From positions 248,001 to 312,000 of the forward strand of contig NZ_JAJDOO010000001.1 in NCBI RefSeq assembly GCF_020595055.1: a stretch of 64,000 nt of DNA, read 5' to 3'. Below, piece after piece: positions 44,855 through 54,857 of this stretch. Each line of letters begins with the position of its first letter. Within the stretch, counting starts at the first letter, position 1. The translations under genes and the position numbers were made by a program. The DNA comes from Desulfosporosinus shakirovi (lineage in GTDB: Bacteria > Bacillota > Desulfitobacteriia > Desulfitobacteriales > Desulfitobacteriaceae). The notes beneath the pieces were generated by a model. The model made no database searches. It was not told where the DNA came from and saw nothing but the letters and a program-made list of their open reading frames with translations.

Positions 44855-47122
44855 CTATCCTTCTCGTGAAACTATATTTTCAACTGTTCCCTCAGGACTT
44901 TCCGGTTGCTTTTCCTTTTGAGAGCTTGCCTCATCCTCTTGACCCACTTCTTCCACAAGTTTCTTATGCATTGAATGATTATTACTCTCCTTAATACTTG
45001 GCATCTCCGGATATTCGACCCGAGAGTGGAAAATCCCGCTCAAAACACGTACAAAGGCCATTGCAATCCGGTCTAAGTCCTGAAACGTCAAATCGCACTG
45101 ATCCAGTTGTCCGTCGTTCAGTTTGTCTTTGATAATCTTCCGAACAAATCCTTCGACCCGCCCTGGAGTTGGTTGTTTCATAGATCTTACAGCAGCTTCG
45201 ACATTGTCCGCCAGAGCAACTAAGGCTGCCTCTTTGGTCTGGGGTTTGGGACCTTCATAATGGAAAGTTTCCTCTGGGACATTTTCATATTCCTCAAGAG
45301 CCTTATGGTAAAAGAAGCTTACCAGACTGTCTCCATGGTGCTGAGCAATAATATCTTGGATCTGCACCGGAAGTTTATTATCCTTCGCCAGCTCCAGCCC
45401 ATCTTTGACATGAGAGGTGATAATCAACGAGCTTAGAGTGGGAGCGATCTTATCATGAGGGTTATCTTGGGTAAATTGATTTTCGATAAAAAAGTAAGGA
45501 CGTTTCAACTTGCCAATGTCATGATACATCGATGCAACTCTAACCAACGTAGCATCCGCTTGAACGGCTTCCGCAGCCGCTTCGGCCAGATTGCCTACTA
45601 GAATACTGTGATGGTATGTCCCCGGAGCCTCCAACAATAAGCGTTTCAGTAACGGTCGATTAGGGTCGGATAGTTCCAATAGTCGAACGGATGACGTAAT
45701 ATGAAATCCTGACTCAAACCAATGTAAGGCCCCCACTGTCAAAAACGAAGACGCTAAGCCATTGACAATCCCTAAGATCACACCAACCACCCAAACAGCT
45801 AAACGCATGTCTGAGGTTAACGCAATCCCACTGATCACCAAAACGTTAACGGCAGATACAAATATCCCTGCACGCGCCAAATCAGAACGCTGACTTAAAC
45901 GAGAAACACTGTAAACACCGACAATCCCGCCAAAGAGCGCCACTACGCCTGAATGCAGGCCGAAAGAGGTCGAAAGAGCAGGATCCACTAAAACAGATAC
46001 AAAAACCGCTAAGACCAAGGAAACCATAATAGCTATATCCACGCCAACTAGAATCGCAACTGTCATGGTCGCCCAAGCTATTGGAATAAGAATACCTGAC
46101 AAACTATTAAAGTCAGTCCCCAAATTTAAAGCGATCACTGCTCTCCCAATGGCCAAAACCAAACTAAGAGTAAGTCCGATAAGCACAAGCCGGTTAGTCA
46201 TTCGGAATATATCCCTTTTATACTGAAATAAGTATAGTAAAATCGAGCCCATTCCAATAAGCACAATCATGGCAATACCTGCCACTGATTTCCCTGTATT
46301 TTGGTTGTTAATCAAACCATAGGCAACCAGTACTTCGTAAATTGTCTCATCGACAATATCACCAACCCCCACGATTTTTTGGTTAGCCTTGTAATGAAGT
46401 TCCTCCTGCTTTATTGCAGTTCGTGCTGCCGCACGCAACACATCCATAGTTGCTTCATCCACGATCAAGGTTGGTTGCGTCAGTTCTCGGTCTACGAAGG
46501 CCTTAAAAAAAACTTTAAAATCTTCATTCAATTCGGACTGGTCTAAATCTGCTTTAGTCCGATCACGAAACGCTGGCATATCTTCGCTAGTCCGAGCTCC
46601 AATCTCCAAACTGCGTGCTTTGTTTAAGATAATATCTCTGCCGGTTTTTTCGGCCTTATCTAATTCATCGGGCACAGTTTCAATCAGAGACGTTAATAAA
46701 CTCTCCGGCAAACTCGCGAAAGACTCTAATTTCTTAAGTTCGCTGATGTTGTTATCATCTGAGGCCTCGCGCAGTGAGATAAACGCATTTCCGACTTCTT
46801 TGGTCAACAAGGTCAAATACTCCTCATCCGGCTTATACACGGGCGGAACAGCCTTTGCCGCAGCTTCCTTATCTCGAGTATACTTTGCTTGATCTACAAT
46901 AACCCTGGTCCACGGTGCAGTAATAAGCTGAGGACTAGGCTCTCCTACTTCTAAATGCAATGTAGATACAAAAATATTGGAAGATAACAAAACTGTAAGC
47001 AACAGAAAATACATCACCCCAACAATGGCCCGCAACCAAGTGGTGTGATGTTTAAGCCAATCAAAACGGCTAGACAGCTCATCCCAGATCGTTTTGAACA
47101 TTTTTATCTTCAATACCATCAT
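44855..47122 (-). CDS. pgpH: 7TM-HD family c-di-AMP phosphodiesterase PgpH
   Basis: The 755-residue protein has an N-terminal TM helix, a ~240-residue extracytoplasmic 7TMR-HDED domain, seven transmembrane helices (about residues 285-475), and a cytoplasmic HD domain with MYHDIGKLKRPYFF. PgpH hydrolyses cyclic di-AMP and so controls potassium and osmolyte transport, a link to the OpuC genes nearby. The usual phoH neighbour between yqfD and pgpH is absent. Confidence 0.95.
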   Translation of the reverse strand: MMVLKIKMFKTIWDELSSRFDWLKHHTTWLRAIVGVMYFLLLTVLLSSNIFVSTLHLEVGEPSPQLITAPWTRVIVDQAKYTRDKEAAAKAVPPVYKPDEEYLTLLTKEVGNAFISLREASDDNNISELKKLESFASLPESLLTSLIETVPDELDKAEKTGRDIILNKARSLEIGARTSEDMPAFRDRTKADLDQSELNEDFKVFFKAFVDRELTQPTLIVDEATMDVLRAAARTAIKQEELHYKANQKIVGVGDIVDETIYEVLVAYGLINNQNTGKSVAGIAMIVLIGMGSILLYLFQYKRDIFRMTNRLVLIGLTLSLVLAIGRAVIALNLGTDFNSLSGILIPIAWATMTVAILVGVDIAIMVSLVLAVFVSVLVDPALSTSFGLHSGVVALFGGIVGVYSVSRLSQRSDLARAGIFVSAVNVLVISGIALTSDMRLAVWVVGVILGIVNGLASSFLTVGALHWFESGFHITSSVRLLELSDPNRPLLKRLLLEAPGTYHHSILVGNLAEAAAEAVQADATLVRVASMYHDIGKLKRPYFFIENQFTQDNPHDKIAPTLSSLIITSHVKDGLELAKDNKLPVQIQDIIAQHHGDSLVSFFYHKALEEYENVPEETFHYEGPKPQTKEAALVALADNVEAAVRSMKQPTPGRVEGFVRKIIKDKLNDGQLDQCDLTFQDLDRIAMAFVRVLSGIFHSRVEYPEMPSIKESNNHSMHKKLVEEVGQEDEASSQKEKQPESPEGTVENIVSREG

Positions 47123-47186
47123 CCTTACTTCCCAATGCCATACCTAGGGTTCACGCCTTCCCCATTGGCAAAATATATCGCTGCTC

Positions 47187-48362
47187 CTACGGATTGGCAT
47201 ATACAGCCAAATCTTCGTAGGTTTCTACTTCTACTCTAACTCGTTCTGAATCGGAGTTGTTAGAAAGAACCTTCACTGTTTCTAACACGATTGGAACTCC
47301 CAGCGTGATCTTTTTCCGGACTTCGGCCCGAGCTGCTTGTTCAGCTAGTTGGCGAGCTTCATCAACAGAACGTTCAATATGCAAATTACGAAGTTCTATA
47401 TGATTCACTCTTATACCTTCGACAGGAAAACGCCAATTCCTCCAGAGTTTTAAAGATTGACTGATCTCTTCTTGGCGAGATTGCTCAAACGGAGAATTCT
47501 GTATTGTTAGCATTATAACGCGGGAACCAAATTTTATACCTCTTCCCGTGGCAACTCTTCCACTTTCCTCTACTTTATCCTCAATTAATGGAATTTGAGC
47601 TTCAGCACTATACCATACTCGTGCTCGGACAAACCCTCTGGCCACTGAGACAGGGGGGGTATCTTTTGAAGTGCTCTGATTATTTTCAGGGCTCTTAATT
47701 AAGACTTGCCCAGCCCGAACGGTTTCCCCCTCATGAACCAGCGGCGTCCCCTCAATCACCATAATTTCCTTAACTATCCCTGCACGACTAGCGACAAGGT
47801 TCCCTGCCTCATTGGGAATTGACGGACGTATTTTCTCCGATACTTTGATTTCTATATTCGTCCCATGACGTTCTATACCTATCCACGCGGCATCAGGCAG
47901 TTGTTCCTGAAGTGTTTTGGCAATCCCGTTTAAATTTAATTCCTTCGAATACACCCATGTTTTAAGCCCAAGATTTTCAGCCCGTTCAAGTACTTCTGGA
48001 GTCATAAGATTCTTGTTTCCCGACACGGAAATTGAAAGCACAAGTTGAGACAGAATCGTCAGTACAGAAGCAATAATTAAAATCCCCAGCAATAGTCCTT
48101 TTCTTCGCCACCAACGCGCAGCAACAAAAGGCCAGCCATATTTAGCAACAATATGTACCCTTGTACGTGTCTGGCGTGCGGCCTTGCGCAACCGCCGAAA
48201 ATCTGCAAGCTTAATCTGTGCCCGCATCCCCCGCTCAGATTTTTGGGTATGATAAAGAACGATACCGTCTCTTGAGACTAGATTAACGAAACGCGCTAAT
48301 TGCTCTCCCCGTGCGAGGAAAAGAATTCGCCCATGCCAGAACGTTCGCAACCATTCAAACAT
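47187..48362 (-). CDS. yqfD: Sporulation protein YqfD
   Basis: The 391-residue membrane protein starts MFEWLRTFWHGRILFLARGE, has a transmembrane segment near residues 90-112 (LLLGILIIASVLTILSQLVL) and a large extracytoplasmic part. YqfD is a mother-cell sporulation protein needed for efficient spore formation. Its ATG overlaps the yqfC TAA (TAATG). Confidence 0.93.
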   Translation of the reverse strand: MFEWLRTFWHGRILFLARGEQLARFVNLVSRDGIVLYHTQKSERGMRAQIKLADFRRLRKAARQTRTRVHIVAKYGWPFVAARWWRRKGLLLGILIIASVLTILSQLVLSISVSGNKNLMTPEVLERAENLGLKTWVYSKELNLNGIAKTLQEQLPDAAWIGIERHGTNIEIKVSEKIRPSIPNEAGNLVASRAGIVKEIMVIEGTPLVHEGETVRAGQVLIKSPENNQSTSKDTPPVSVARGFVRARVWYSAEAQIPLIEDKVEESGRVATGRGIKFGSRVIMLTIQNSPFEQSRQEEISQSLKLWRNWRFPVEGIRVNHIELRNLHIERSVDEARQLAEQAARAEVRKKITLGVPIVLETVKVLSNNSDSERVRVEVETYEDLAVYANP

Positions 48363-48643
48363 TACTTTATCTCCCCTCCGCCAAACGAAAAGGAAGACAA
48401 TTCCCCTTCGATCTGCAGTTCTGTAGCTAAGATAACCTTAAGCATTAACCCCTTTCCTCTAAAAAAGATATCACCCTCCGCAGTTTCCAGTCGTATTTCT
48501 TCCTCTGAAAAGTTAAGAATACTGCTGTAATTCTCAATCATTATTTGCCTTCGTCCAGTTATCGTAATTTTAGGACCTTCTCCCACTACATCCGGTGGAA
48601 AATCCAAAACTTCTCCAACGCTGGTCTGTATTTTCTTGAACAA
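48362..48643 (-). CDS. yqfC: Sporulation protein YqfC
   Basis: The 93-residue protein (same length as the Bacillus one) contains GPKITITGRRQIMIENYSSI and LNFSEEEIRLETAEGDIFF. The start is TTG at 48643 behind GGGAGGG; the longer frame upstream has no site. It is coupled to yqfD. Confidence 0.88.
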   Translation of the reverse strand: MFKKIQTSVGEVLDFPPDVVGEGPKITITGRRQIMIENYSSILNFSEEEIRLETAEGDIFFRGKGLMLKVILATELQIEGELSSFSFGGGEIK

Positions 48644-48738
48644 AAAAAGCCCTCCCTTCTCTGGATATTTATGAAAGGAAAAGCAATAATAGTCCAAGCC
48701 TTGATCAAATTGTTTTAAACATTTTAGAAAAATCGTAT

Positions 48739-48777
48739 AAAAGAGGCCCAGTTACTTCCGTAACTGGGCCTCTTTTA
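48739..48777 (-). terminator. Terminator of the rpsU-yqeY operon
   Basis: AAGAGGCCCAGTTAC pairs exactly with GTAACTGGGCCTCTT around TTCC, followed by T-run, 17 bases past the yqeY stop. Confidence 0.9.
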
Positions 48778-48793
48778 CTAAGCATAATTAAGC

Positions 48794-49246
48794 TTATGCC
48801 CCAAGGATTTCCCGAACGATCTGATTGACAATTTTGCCATCAGCCCGTCCTTTAGTCTTAGGAGTTAATGCCCCCATGACTTTCCCTAGGTCTTTAATGC
48901 TTTGTGCCCCTAGTGTGGTAACGGTCTCTTGAACGAGTTTGCGAATGTCCCCTTCGGAAAGCTGTTGAGGAAGGTAATCCATTAGAACGACTATTTCCTC
49001 TTCCAGAGCCTTAACCTTATCGGGGCGATCCGCTTGCCCGAAAACTTCAAGCGCATCCCGACGTAGCTTCATTTCGCGTGCTAAAACTTCGATGACTTGC
49101 TCATCGTTAAATTCAATTCTCTTGTCGATCTCAGCATTTTTTATGGCAGCCCTAGCCATTCGGATGACGGAAAGTCTAACCTTCCCCTCCTCTTTGGCCT
49201 TCATGGCAGCCTTCATATCCTCAACCAAGCGATCTTTCAGGGTCAA
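48794..49246 (-). CDS. yqeY: GatB/YqeY domain protein
   Basis: The 150-residue helical protein resembles the tRNA-binding tail of GatB (SVIRMARAAIKNAEIDKRIE, LTPKTKGRADGKIVNQIV). It lies 13 bases after rpsU, as in most Firmicutes. The role is uncertain; tRNA binding is implied by homology. Confidence 0.93.
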   Translation of the reverse strand: MTLKDRLVEDMKAAMKAKEEGKVRLSVIRMARAAIKNAEIDKRIEFNDEQVIEVLAREMKLRRDALEVFGQADRPDKVKALEEEIVVLMDYLPQQLSEGDIRKLVQETVTTLGAQSIKDLGKVMGALTPKTKGRADGKIVNQIVREILGA

Positions 49247-49259
49247 TTCGAGACACTCC

Positions 49260-49436
49260 TTACTTGAACTTGCGTTTACGTGCAGCTTCAGACTTTTTCT
49301 TTCTCTTCACACTTGGTTTCTCATATGCCTCGTGCTTACGAGCTTCTGCACTAACACCTGCCTTTTGACAAGAACGCTTGAACCGGCGGAGTGCGGCATC
49401 AAGGGATTCATTTTTACCAACTTTGACTTCACTCAT
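49260..49436 (-). CDS. rpsU: 30S ribosomal protein S21
   Basis: A 58-residue frame from ATG 49436 reads [20 protein letters not shown] and ends [34 protein letters not shown] is the family core. GGAGGG stands before the ATG. S21 joins the 30S platform late and influences initiation. Confidence 0.97.
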   Translation of the reverse strand: MSEVKVGKNESLDAALRRFKRSCQKAGVSAEARKHEAYEKPSVKRKKKSEAARKRKFK

Positions 49437-49569
49437 TGTCTATCCCTCCCTCCACTGGATCATCACAAATATACTTCATTATTATACTGGATGAAGTTGG
49501 TCGCGTCAAGCTCACTTTAGTCGGAAGACTGGTTATCTCAACCGATCTAACTCAAATCATCCCTAAACA

Positions 49570-49914
49570 TCATCCAATTCTAGCGTTCAGGGCCTGACCA
49601 CCGAGTAAATGAAAATGCAGGTGCCCCACGACCTGTCCCCCGTCTGTCCCAGTATTGGCAACCACTCTGTAGCCAGATTCTGCCACTCCAAACTCCCCTG
49701 CAAGCCGTCGGATGATCCCAAAAAGATGGCCGATTAACCGTTCATTTTCGGGGGTTACATCATTGAGACTGCGCAAATGTTTTTTAGGAATAATTACCAA
49801 ATGCACAGGAGCTAACGGCTGAATATCTTTGAAAGCAATTAACTCATCATCTTCATAAGCGATTTCACTGGGAACCTTACCAAGGGCTATTTGACAAAAG
49901 ATACAATCTGACAT
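49570..49914 (-). CDS. HIT family (HinT-type) nucleotide hydrolase
   Basis: The 114-residue protein has the histidine triad HLHFHLLGG near the C-terminus and the N-terminal CIFCQIALGKVPSEIAYED. HinT enzymes hydrolyse nucleoside phosphoramidates. The N-terminal CxxC can hold zinc. GGGAGG precedes the ATG. Confidence 0.95.
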   Translation of the reverse strand: MSDCIFCQIALGKVPSEIAYEDDELIAFKDIQPLAPVHLVIIPKKHLRSLNDVTPENERLIGHLFGIIRRLAGEFGVAESGYRVVANTGTDGGQVVGHLHFHLLGGQALNARIG

Positions 49915-49991
49915 TTGTATTCATTACCTCCCATATCTTATTCACCTTAAACAACTAGATTGACAACTTCACAATCTTTCTTTCAGAGGAT

Positions 49992-51323
49992 TTAAGAAAA
50001 TTTGATATGATTTTCCTCCAACACAACAGTGACAAATTCTCCTGAGACCCACTGCTTGCCATCCGCACGCGTAGGAATTTCCACCTGAATATAATGAGGA
50101 GTATGCCCAACAGCACATCCTTTTAAATCAACTCTTTCGATCAATACATCCACAGGTTTTCCAATAAAACTGCGACTAAACTTTGCCTGACTATCCCGTG
50201 CAACCACTAAAAGCTCCTTGACCCTTTGATCCTTTAATTGCTTCAAAACCTGATCCGGATAATCCGCTGCAGGAGTCCCTTTCCGCTTAGAATATGGAAA
50301 CACATGAATGCCGGAAAAATTACAAGACTTTACAAACTCCATAGTAGAGGCATGGTCTTCATCCGTCTCCCCGGGAAAACCGACAATTATGTCAGTCGTC
50401 ACAGCAAGATTCGGAATCCGCTGTCGAAGTCTTGCCAATAAGGCACTGTACTCCTTTAAATCATAGGGACGATGCATACGAGCTAACACATTATCGCTTC
50501 CACTCTGAAGGGGTATATGCAAATGAGGACAGACTTTATCCGACGAAGCAATGCCTTCAATCAATTCAGACGTATATTCCATTGGCTCAATTGAACTCAG
50601 CCGCAAGCGGCAGAGACCAGGAATTTTTTCCAACTCCCCTACTAAACGAGCCAAATTCCAATCTTCATGCAAATCCTCACCATAGAATCCTGTATGAATA
50701 CCCGTCAAGACAATTTCCGGATACCCCTCCTCAACCAACCGCCGAGCCTCAGCAATGGCATTCTCAGGGCACCGACTGCGTAAAGGCCCTCGGGCATAAG
50801 GAATAATACAGTACGTACAAAACTGATTGCACCCTTCCTGAATCTTCAGCATCGCCCTCGTCCGGTGCTCTTCACTAAGTTGCGGAAGCTCTTCAAACTC
50901 CTCAGCATCCCAAATCCCCCGCACAGCATTCTGAGGCACCTTCTCCGCCTTAACTTTCTCTATCCATTCCAGGATTTTCGCGCGATCCTGAGTCCCGAGA
51001 ACCAGATCCACTCCTTCAATTCCTAAAACTTCCTCCGGAGCCGTTTGAGCATAACAACCCATGACTACCACAACACTCTCGAGGTGAGCCTTAATCATCC
51101 GGCGAATGACCTGACGGGATTTACTGTCACCAGTATTCGTCACAGTGCAAGTATTAACAACAACAACATCCGCTTCCTCTTGAGCACTAACCACTTGATA
51201 CTGCGCCTCTCGAAAAAGTTGAGCCAACGCTTCGCTTTCAGTTTGATTCACCTTACAGCCCAGTGTGACGAAACAAACCGCTTTTTGTGGTTCGACCATT
51301 GAATTTTGACTATCATAGGGCAT
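49992..51323 (-). CDS. mtaB: tRNA t6A37 methylthiotransferase MtaB
   Basis: The 443-residue radical-SAM enzyme adds a methylthio group to t6A37. It has the UPF0004 domain (FVTLGCKVNQTESEALAQLF), the radical-SAM cluster motif CNQFCTYC and a C-terminal TRAM domain. The frame is open 102 codons further upstream, but that part runs through the structured repeat. The ATG at 51323 with AGGTGG before it gives the normal family start. Confidence 0.94.
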   Translation of the reverse strand: MPYDSQNSMVEPQKAVCFVTLGCKVNQTESEALAQLFREAQYQVVSAQEEADVVVVNTCTVTNTGDSKSRQVIRRMIKAHLESVVVVMGCYAQTAPEEVLGIEGVDLVLGTQDRAKILEWIEKVKAEKVPQNAVRGIWDAEEFEELPQLSEEHRTRAMLKIQEGCNQFCTYCIIPYARGPLRSRCPENAIAEARRLVEEGYPEIVLTGIHTGFYGEDLHEDWNLARLVGELEKIPGLCRLRLSSIEPMEYTSELIEGIASSDKVCPHLHIPLQSGSDNVLARMHRPYDLKEYSALLARLRQRIPNLAVTTDIIVGFPGETDEDHASTMEFVKSCNFSGIHVFPYSKRKGTPAADYPDQVLKQLKDQRVKELLVVARDSQAKFSRSFIGKPVDVLIERVDLKGCAVGHTPHYIQVEIPTRADGKQWVSGEFVTVVLEENHIKFS

Positions 51324-51439
51324 TAAATATTCCACCTTTTTCCGTGGTTCATGGTTTACTGTCTCCAAAGCAGACATCCGCGCTGCCTGTGAGCCAAGCC
51401 CACTTCTCGCCTCAGTCTCGAACAACTCCCCAAACTTGC

Positions 51440-51705
51440 ATAGAAGGCCGCACATGAAATGTGCCTTTTCCCAAACAAACGTCTCCCCCGTTCCCAGCCC
51501 CGGGACGCAGTGTGATACATCAGCGACGTCTTTACGTAAGCAGAATAGCAAACTTCCGTTCAAGCGACCCCACATACGGGGCAGTGTACAGGGATGTACA
51601 CTGCCGCCAGTGAGCCACGGACGGCTCATCTGGCGGGCAAAGCCAAGAGCTTGAACGATTAGTTTGCTCTGCGTCGTATGACCGAGCTATGTACACACAA
51701 GTCCC
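51440..51705 (-). repeat. Stop-codon-associated structured repeat, copy C
   Basis: About 270 bases begin right after the rsmE TAG with GGGGACTTGTGTGTACAT. It has the same outer blocks as copy B. The centre holds two perfect hairpins not found in copy B: GCAGTGTACA/TGTACACTGC and CCGCCAG-GAGCC/GGCTC-CTGGCGG. It separates rsmE from mtaB in what is otherwise one operon. Confidence 0.82.
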
Positions 51706-52443
51706 CTACCCGATATCCCCAAAATGCCCCAACACCAACGTAAGGGTTGCCACAGCTGCAGTCTCCGTCCGAAGAATCCTGGGTCCCAACGAAACACTTT
51801 GCGCACCCAGGTTTTCTTGCGCCCAAGCTACCTCAGTCTCTTCAAACCCGCCCTCAGGGCCAATGATTACAGCAGTCGGGTGTTCAGCCTTCATCGTTCC
51901 AAGCACAGAGGTCAAGCGCTGCGTCTTCTCTTCCTCATAAGGAATAAGCCACTGAGTATTCTCAGGTAAATGTTTTTTAAGCTCCTTCCAATCACACACC
52001 TCAAATATTTCGGGTTCTTGTACCCTATGAGACTGTTTTGAAGCCTCGGAGGCAATTTTTTGCCAACGAAGGACCCTGTCCTGAGCTTTTTTCCCTTCAA
52101 TATGCACGATAGAACGTTTAGCGCGCAAAGGAATAAGCCCTGCCATTCCCAACTCAGTTCCTTTCTGAATTACCCATTCCATCTTTTCCCCTTTGGAAAG
52201 GCCTGCCACCACAAAAACCGAGGTATGAGCTTCTACATCCGGTTGATCGGTACTGAGAATTCGACAGGTGACACTTTTATCCTCAATATTATCAATAACA
52301 CTGGTATATTCCCGCCCAGTATTATCATAACCCACCACCAAATCTCCCGGGGAAAGTCGGAGGACACGAACGAGATGTTCTCGTTCCGCATCACGCAGCC
52401 AAAAAACATCTCTGCCCAGTTCAGTAATTTTAAACCGATTCAT
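51706..52443 (-). CDS. rsmE: 16S rRNA m3U1498 methyltransferase RsmE
   Basis: The 245-residue SPOUT-fold protein has an N-terminal PUA-like part and the knot motifs VIIGPEGGFEETEV and SLGPRILRTETAA. Its ATG shares a base with the prmA TAA (TAATG) and has GAGGTGGG before it. Repeat copy C adjoins its stop codon. Confidence 0.95.
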   Translation of the reverse strand: MNRFKITELGRDVFWLRDAEREHLVRVLRLSPGDLVVGYDNTGREYTSVIDNIEDKSVTCRILSTDQPDVEAHTSVFVVAGLSKGEKMEWVIQKGTELGMAGLIPLRAKRSIVHIEGKKAQDRVLRWQKIASEASKQSHRVQEPEIFEVCDWKELKKHLPENTQWLIPYEEEKTQRLTSVLGTMKAEHPTAVIIGPEGGFEETEVAWAQENLGAQSVSLGPRILRTETAAVATLTLVLGHFGDIG

Positions 52444-53369
52444 TAAGCCCACCTCGCTCGAAATAAAATCCAGCCAGAATCTTCGACACGTTCTATAATT
52501 TTAAATCCTGCTTCCTTTAGGGCAACTTCAACTTCATCGGCCCGATTGTCAATAATTCCGGACGCCAAAAACTCACCATCCTGATGTAATAAACGCTTCA
52601 AATCCGGCAGTAACATTAAAATTACGTCAGCAATAATATTGGCAATAACAACATCTGCCTGTCCGGCAAGCACAGTCCCCAAATCTCCCCGTAACACTCG
52701 TACTCGATCATTCACATTATTCAAAGTAACATTTTCTTGAGCCACCCTGATTGCGACCGAGTCAAGATCCACCGCATCTACCTTCGCCCCGAGTTTTGCC
52801 GCTGCAATAGCAAGAATTCCAGAACCTGTTCCCAAGTCGAAAACCATGTGCCCCGGTCTTATAATGTCCTCTAACGTCCTTAAACATAAGGTTGTGGTAG
52901 GATGGGTTCCCGTACCAAAGGCCATACCCGGATCAAGCTCAAGAACCACATCCTCAGGCTTAATATTAACTTGCTCCCAAGTTGGTTTAATCAGAAAATG
53001 CTTGCCAATATGCAATGGTTTAAAATAGGCTTTCCAGGCAGTTTCCCAATCCTCTTCCTTTAACGAGAGTCCCTTACTTAAAATAAGCCAGTGAGGATAA
53101 CGCTCAATGAGCTCAAGTATTCTTAAATCGATCTTATTCAGCTTATCCGTCAGTTCATCATCCTCTGGAAAGTAACCCTTAACCACACAGGTTCCGGTGA
53201 GTTCCACCTCTTCAAAAGCATGGTAATCCCACTCACCGGATTCCATGTAGCTTAATAAAAGTTCCGGATCTTCCACGCTGACACCAGGACAACCCAACTC
53301 ATAAAAAAGATCGGCAACAGTTTCCTCTCCTTCAGATGAAACTGTTACCGCCACTTCACGCCAATCCAT
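52443..53369 (-). CDS. prmA: Ribosomal protein L11 methyltransferase
   Basis: The 308-residue SAM-dependent enzyme has [20 protein letters not shown] and the NIIADVI motif of the PrmA family, plus [14 protein letters not shown]. It trimethylates L11. It follows dnaJ by 16 bases, the usual Firmicutes order. Confidence 0.96.
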   Translation of the reverse strand: MDWREVAVTVSSEGEETVADLFYELGCPGVSVEDPELLLSYMESGEWDYHAFEEVELTGTCVVKGYFPEDDELTDKLNKIDLRILELIERYPHWLILSKGLSLKEEDWETAWKAYFKPLHIGKHFLIKPTWEQVNIKPEDVVLELDPGMAFGTGTHPTTTLCLRTLEDIIRPGHMVFDLGTGSGILAIAAAKLGAKVDAVDLDSVAIRVAQENVTLNNVNDRVRVLRGDLGTVLAGQADVVIANIIADVILMLLPDLKRLLHQDGEFLASGIIDNRADEVEVALKEAGFKIIERVEDSGWILFRARWA

Positions 53370-53385
53370 AGTTTATACTCCTTTT

Positions 53386-54495
53386 TTACCCCATTGCATC
53401 GCGAAGGTTTTCTTTGAACTTCTCGAACAGGGACTTTTTACCCATTTGTTGTTGTTCAGAAGTAACTTCCCCGAATTCACGCAAGAGTTTCTTTTGCTTT
53501 TCATTAAGCTTAGTTGGAGTTGTCAAAACTACTCGAACATGCTGATCCCCGCGGCCGCTTGCTCGGCGACGTGGTACACCATGCCCTTTAAGCCGAAAGA
53601 TCGTAGCCGTTTGTGTCCCTTCTGGGACTTTCATCTTAACAACCCCATCTAGGGTAGGAACATCGATTTCCGCGCCCAGAGCCGCTTGAACAAAGGTAAT
53701 CGGAATCTCGCAATAAACGTCATTTCCGTCACGTTCAAAGAACTTGTGTGGTTTAACCTGTAAAACGATATAAAGATCTCCAGGCGGCCCGCCTTTTGCC
53801 CCGGCTTCACCATCACCGCTCAACCTCAAGTTTAAGCCGTCTTCAGACCCTTCAGGAACACTAATCTTAATGGTTTTAACCTTGCGGACCTTCCCTTGTC
53901 CTTGACAGGTAGAACATGGGCTGCTGACAGTGCGACCTTCACCTTGACAGGTTGGACAAGTTCTTGCTGTTTGAATTTGACCAAAGGGTGTTCGTTGAGT
54001 GACCTTAACTTGCCCGCTCCCATGACATTGAGAACAAGTCGTAGGATGGGTTCCAGGTGCAGCCCCCGAACCCTGACAATCCATACAAGTTTCATCCCGC
54101 GGAATCTGGATTTCTTTTTCTACGCCAAACACCGCTTCTTCAAAACTCAAAGTCATCGCATAGCGCAAATCGGAACCCCGTTGCGGACCGCCGCGCCGTT
54201 GTCCTCCGCCGCCTCCGCCGAAAAACATATCAAAAATATCGCCGAAGCCCCCAGCGTCTCCAAATCCACCCTGACTGGGATCTGCATGACCAAATTGATC
54301 ATAACGCGCTCTCTTCTCCGGATCACTTAAAACATCATACGCATCAGTAACTTCCTTAAACTTCTCTTCCGCTTCCTTATTACCCGGATTGACATCCGGA
54401 TGATATTGACGGGCTAATTTTCTATAAGCCTTTTTAATCTCCTGTTCACCGGCATTCCGCTCGACCCCGAGCACTTCATAATTATCGCGTTTCAT
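53386..54495 (-). CDS. dnaJ: Chaperone DnaJ
   Basis: The 369-residue protein has a J domain with HPD ([11 protein letters not shown]), a G/F-rich segment, four CxxCxGxG zinc repeats ([32 protein letters not shown]) and the substrate-binding C-terminal part. The ATG at 54495 follows GGAGGG. It is separated from dnaK by about 790 bases that carry two structured repeats and a promoter, so it may be partly uncoupled from the HrcA-controlled operon. Confidence 0.97.
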   Translation of the reverse strand: MKRDNYEVLGVERNAGEQEIKKAYRKLARQYHPDVNPGNKEAEEKFKEVTDAYDVLSDPEKRARYDQFGHADPSQGGFGDAGGFGDIFDMFFGGGGGGQRRGGPQRGSDLRYAMTLSFEEAVFGVEKEIQIPRDETCMDCQGSGAAPGTHPTTCSQCHGSGQVKVTQRTPFGQIQTARTCPTCQGEGRTVSSPCSTCQGQGKVRKVKTIKISVPEGSEDGLNLRLSGDGEAGAKGGPPGDLYIVLQVKPHKFFERDGNDVYCEIPITFVQAALGAEIDVPTLDGVVKMKVPEGTQTATIFRLKGHGVPRRRASGRGDQHVRVVLTTPTKLNEKQKKLLREFGEVTSEQQQMGKKSLFEKFKENLRDAMG

Positions 54496-54549
54496 TATTT
54501 CCCTCCACACTCCTGCTTAACCCATACTTAGACAGTAAAGTTCTATAGT

Positions 54550-54578
54550 ATTATATGATCCTTCGGCCTGAAGCACAA
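54550..54578 (-). promoter_or_regulatory. Probable separate promoter of dnaJ
   Basis: Minus strand TTGTGC (54578-54573), exactly 17 bases, TATAAT (54555-54550), 55 bases upstream of the dnaJ start. No CIRCE is visible there. Confidence 0.6.
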
Positions 54579-54857
54579 GGAAATATCCAATTTAATGGGA
54601 ATCTATTTCAACTTTTCTACAAACAAATGCGGGCACAAAGGCCTTCCAAGCCTTTGCACCCCCAAAAATATCCTAAATAAAATATCACCAAGTCACCCTT
54701 ACGAAGCGAAAACACCCAATTATCCATCATATTGACTTCAATCAATCAAGTTGAGAGCGCAGCAATTCAACTTCACCCCAGGCGTTCCCATCCCCTGTCG
54801 GTCTTAGCCCTCGTCGACCAAACTCTCGTCGATTCCTGCCCCCGTCGACCCCAGACA

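Noticed and set aside
51324-51629. N-terminal extension of mtaB by 102 codons
   Set aside because: The extra codons run through the structured repeat; the ATG at 51323 has a proper ribosome site and gives the family start.
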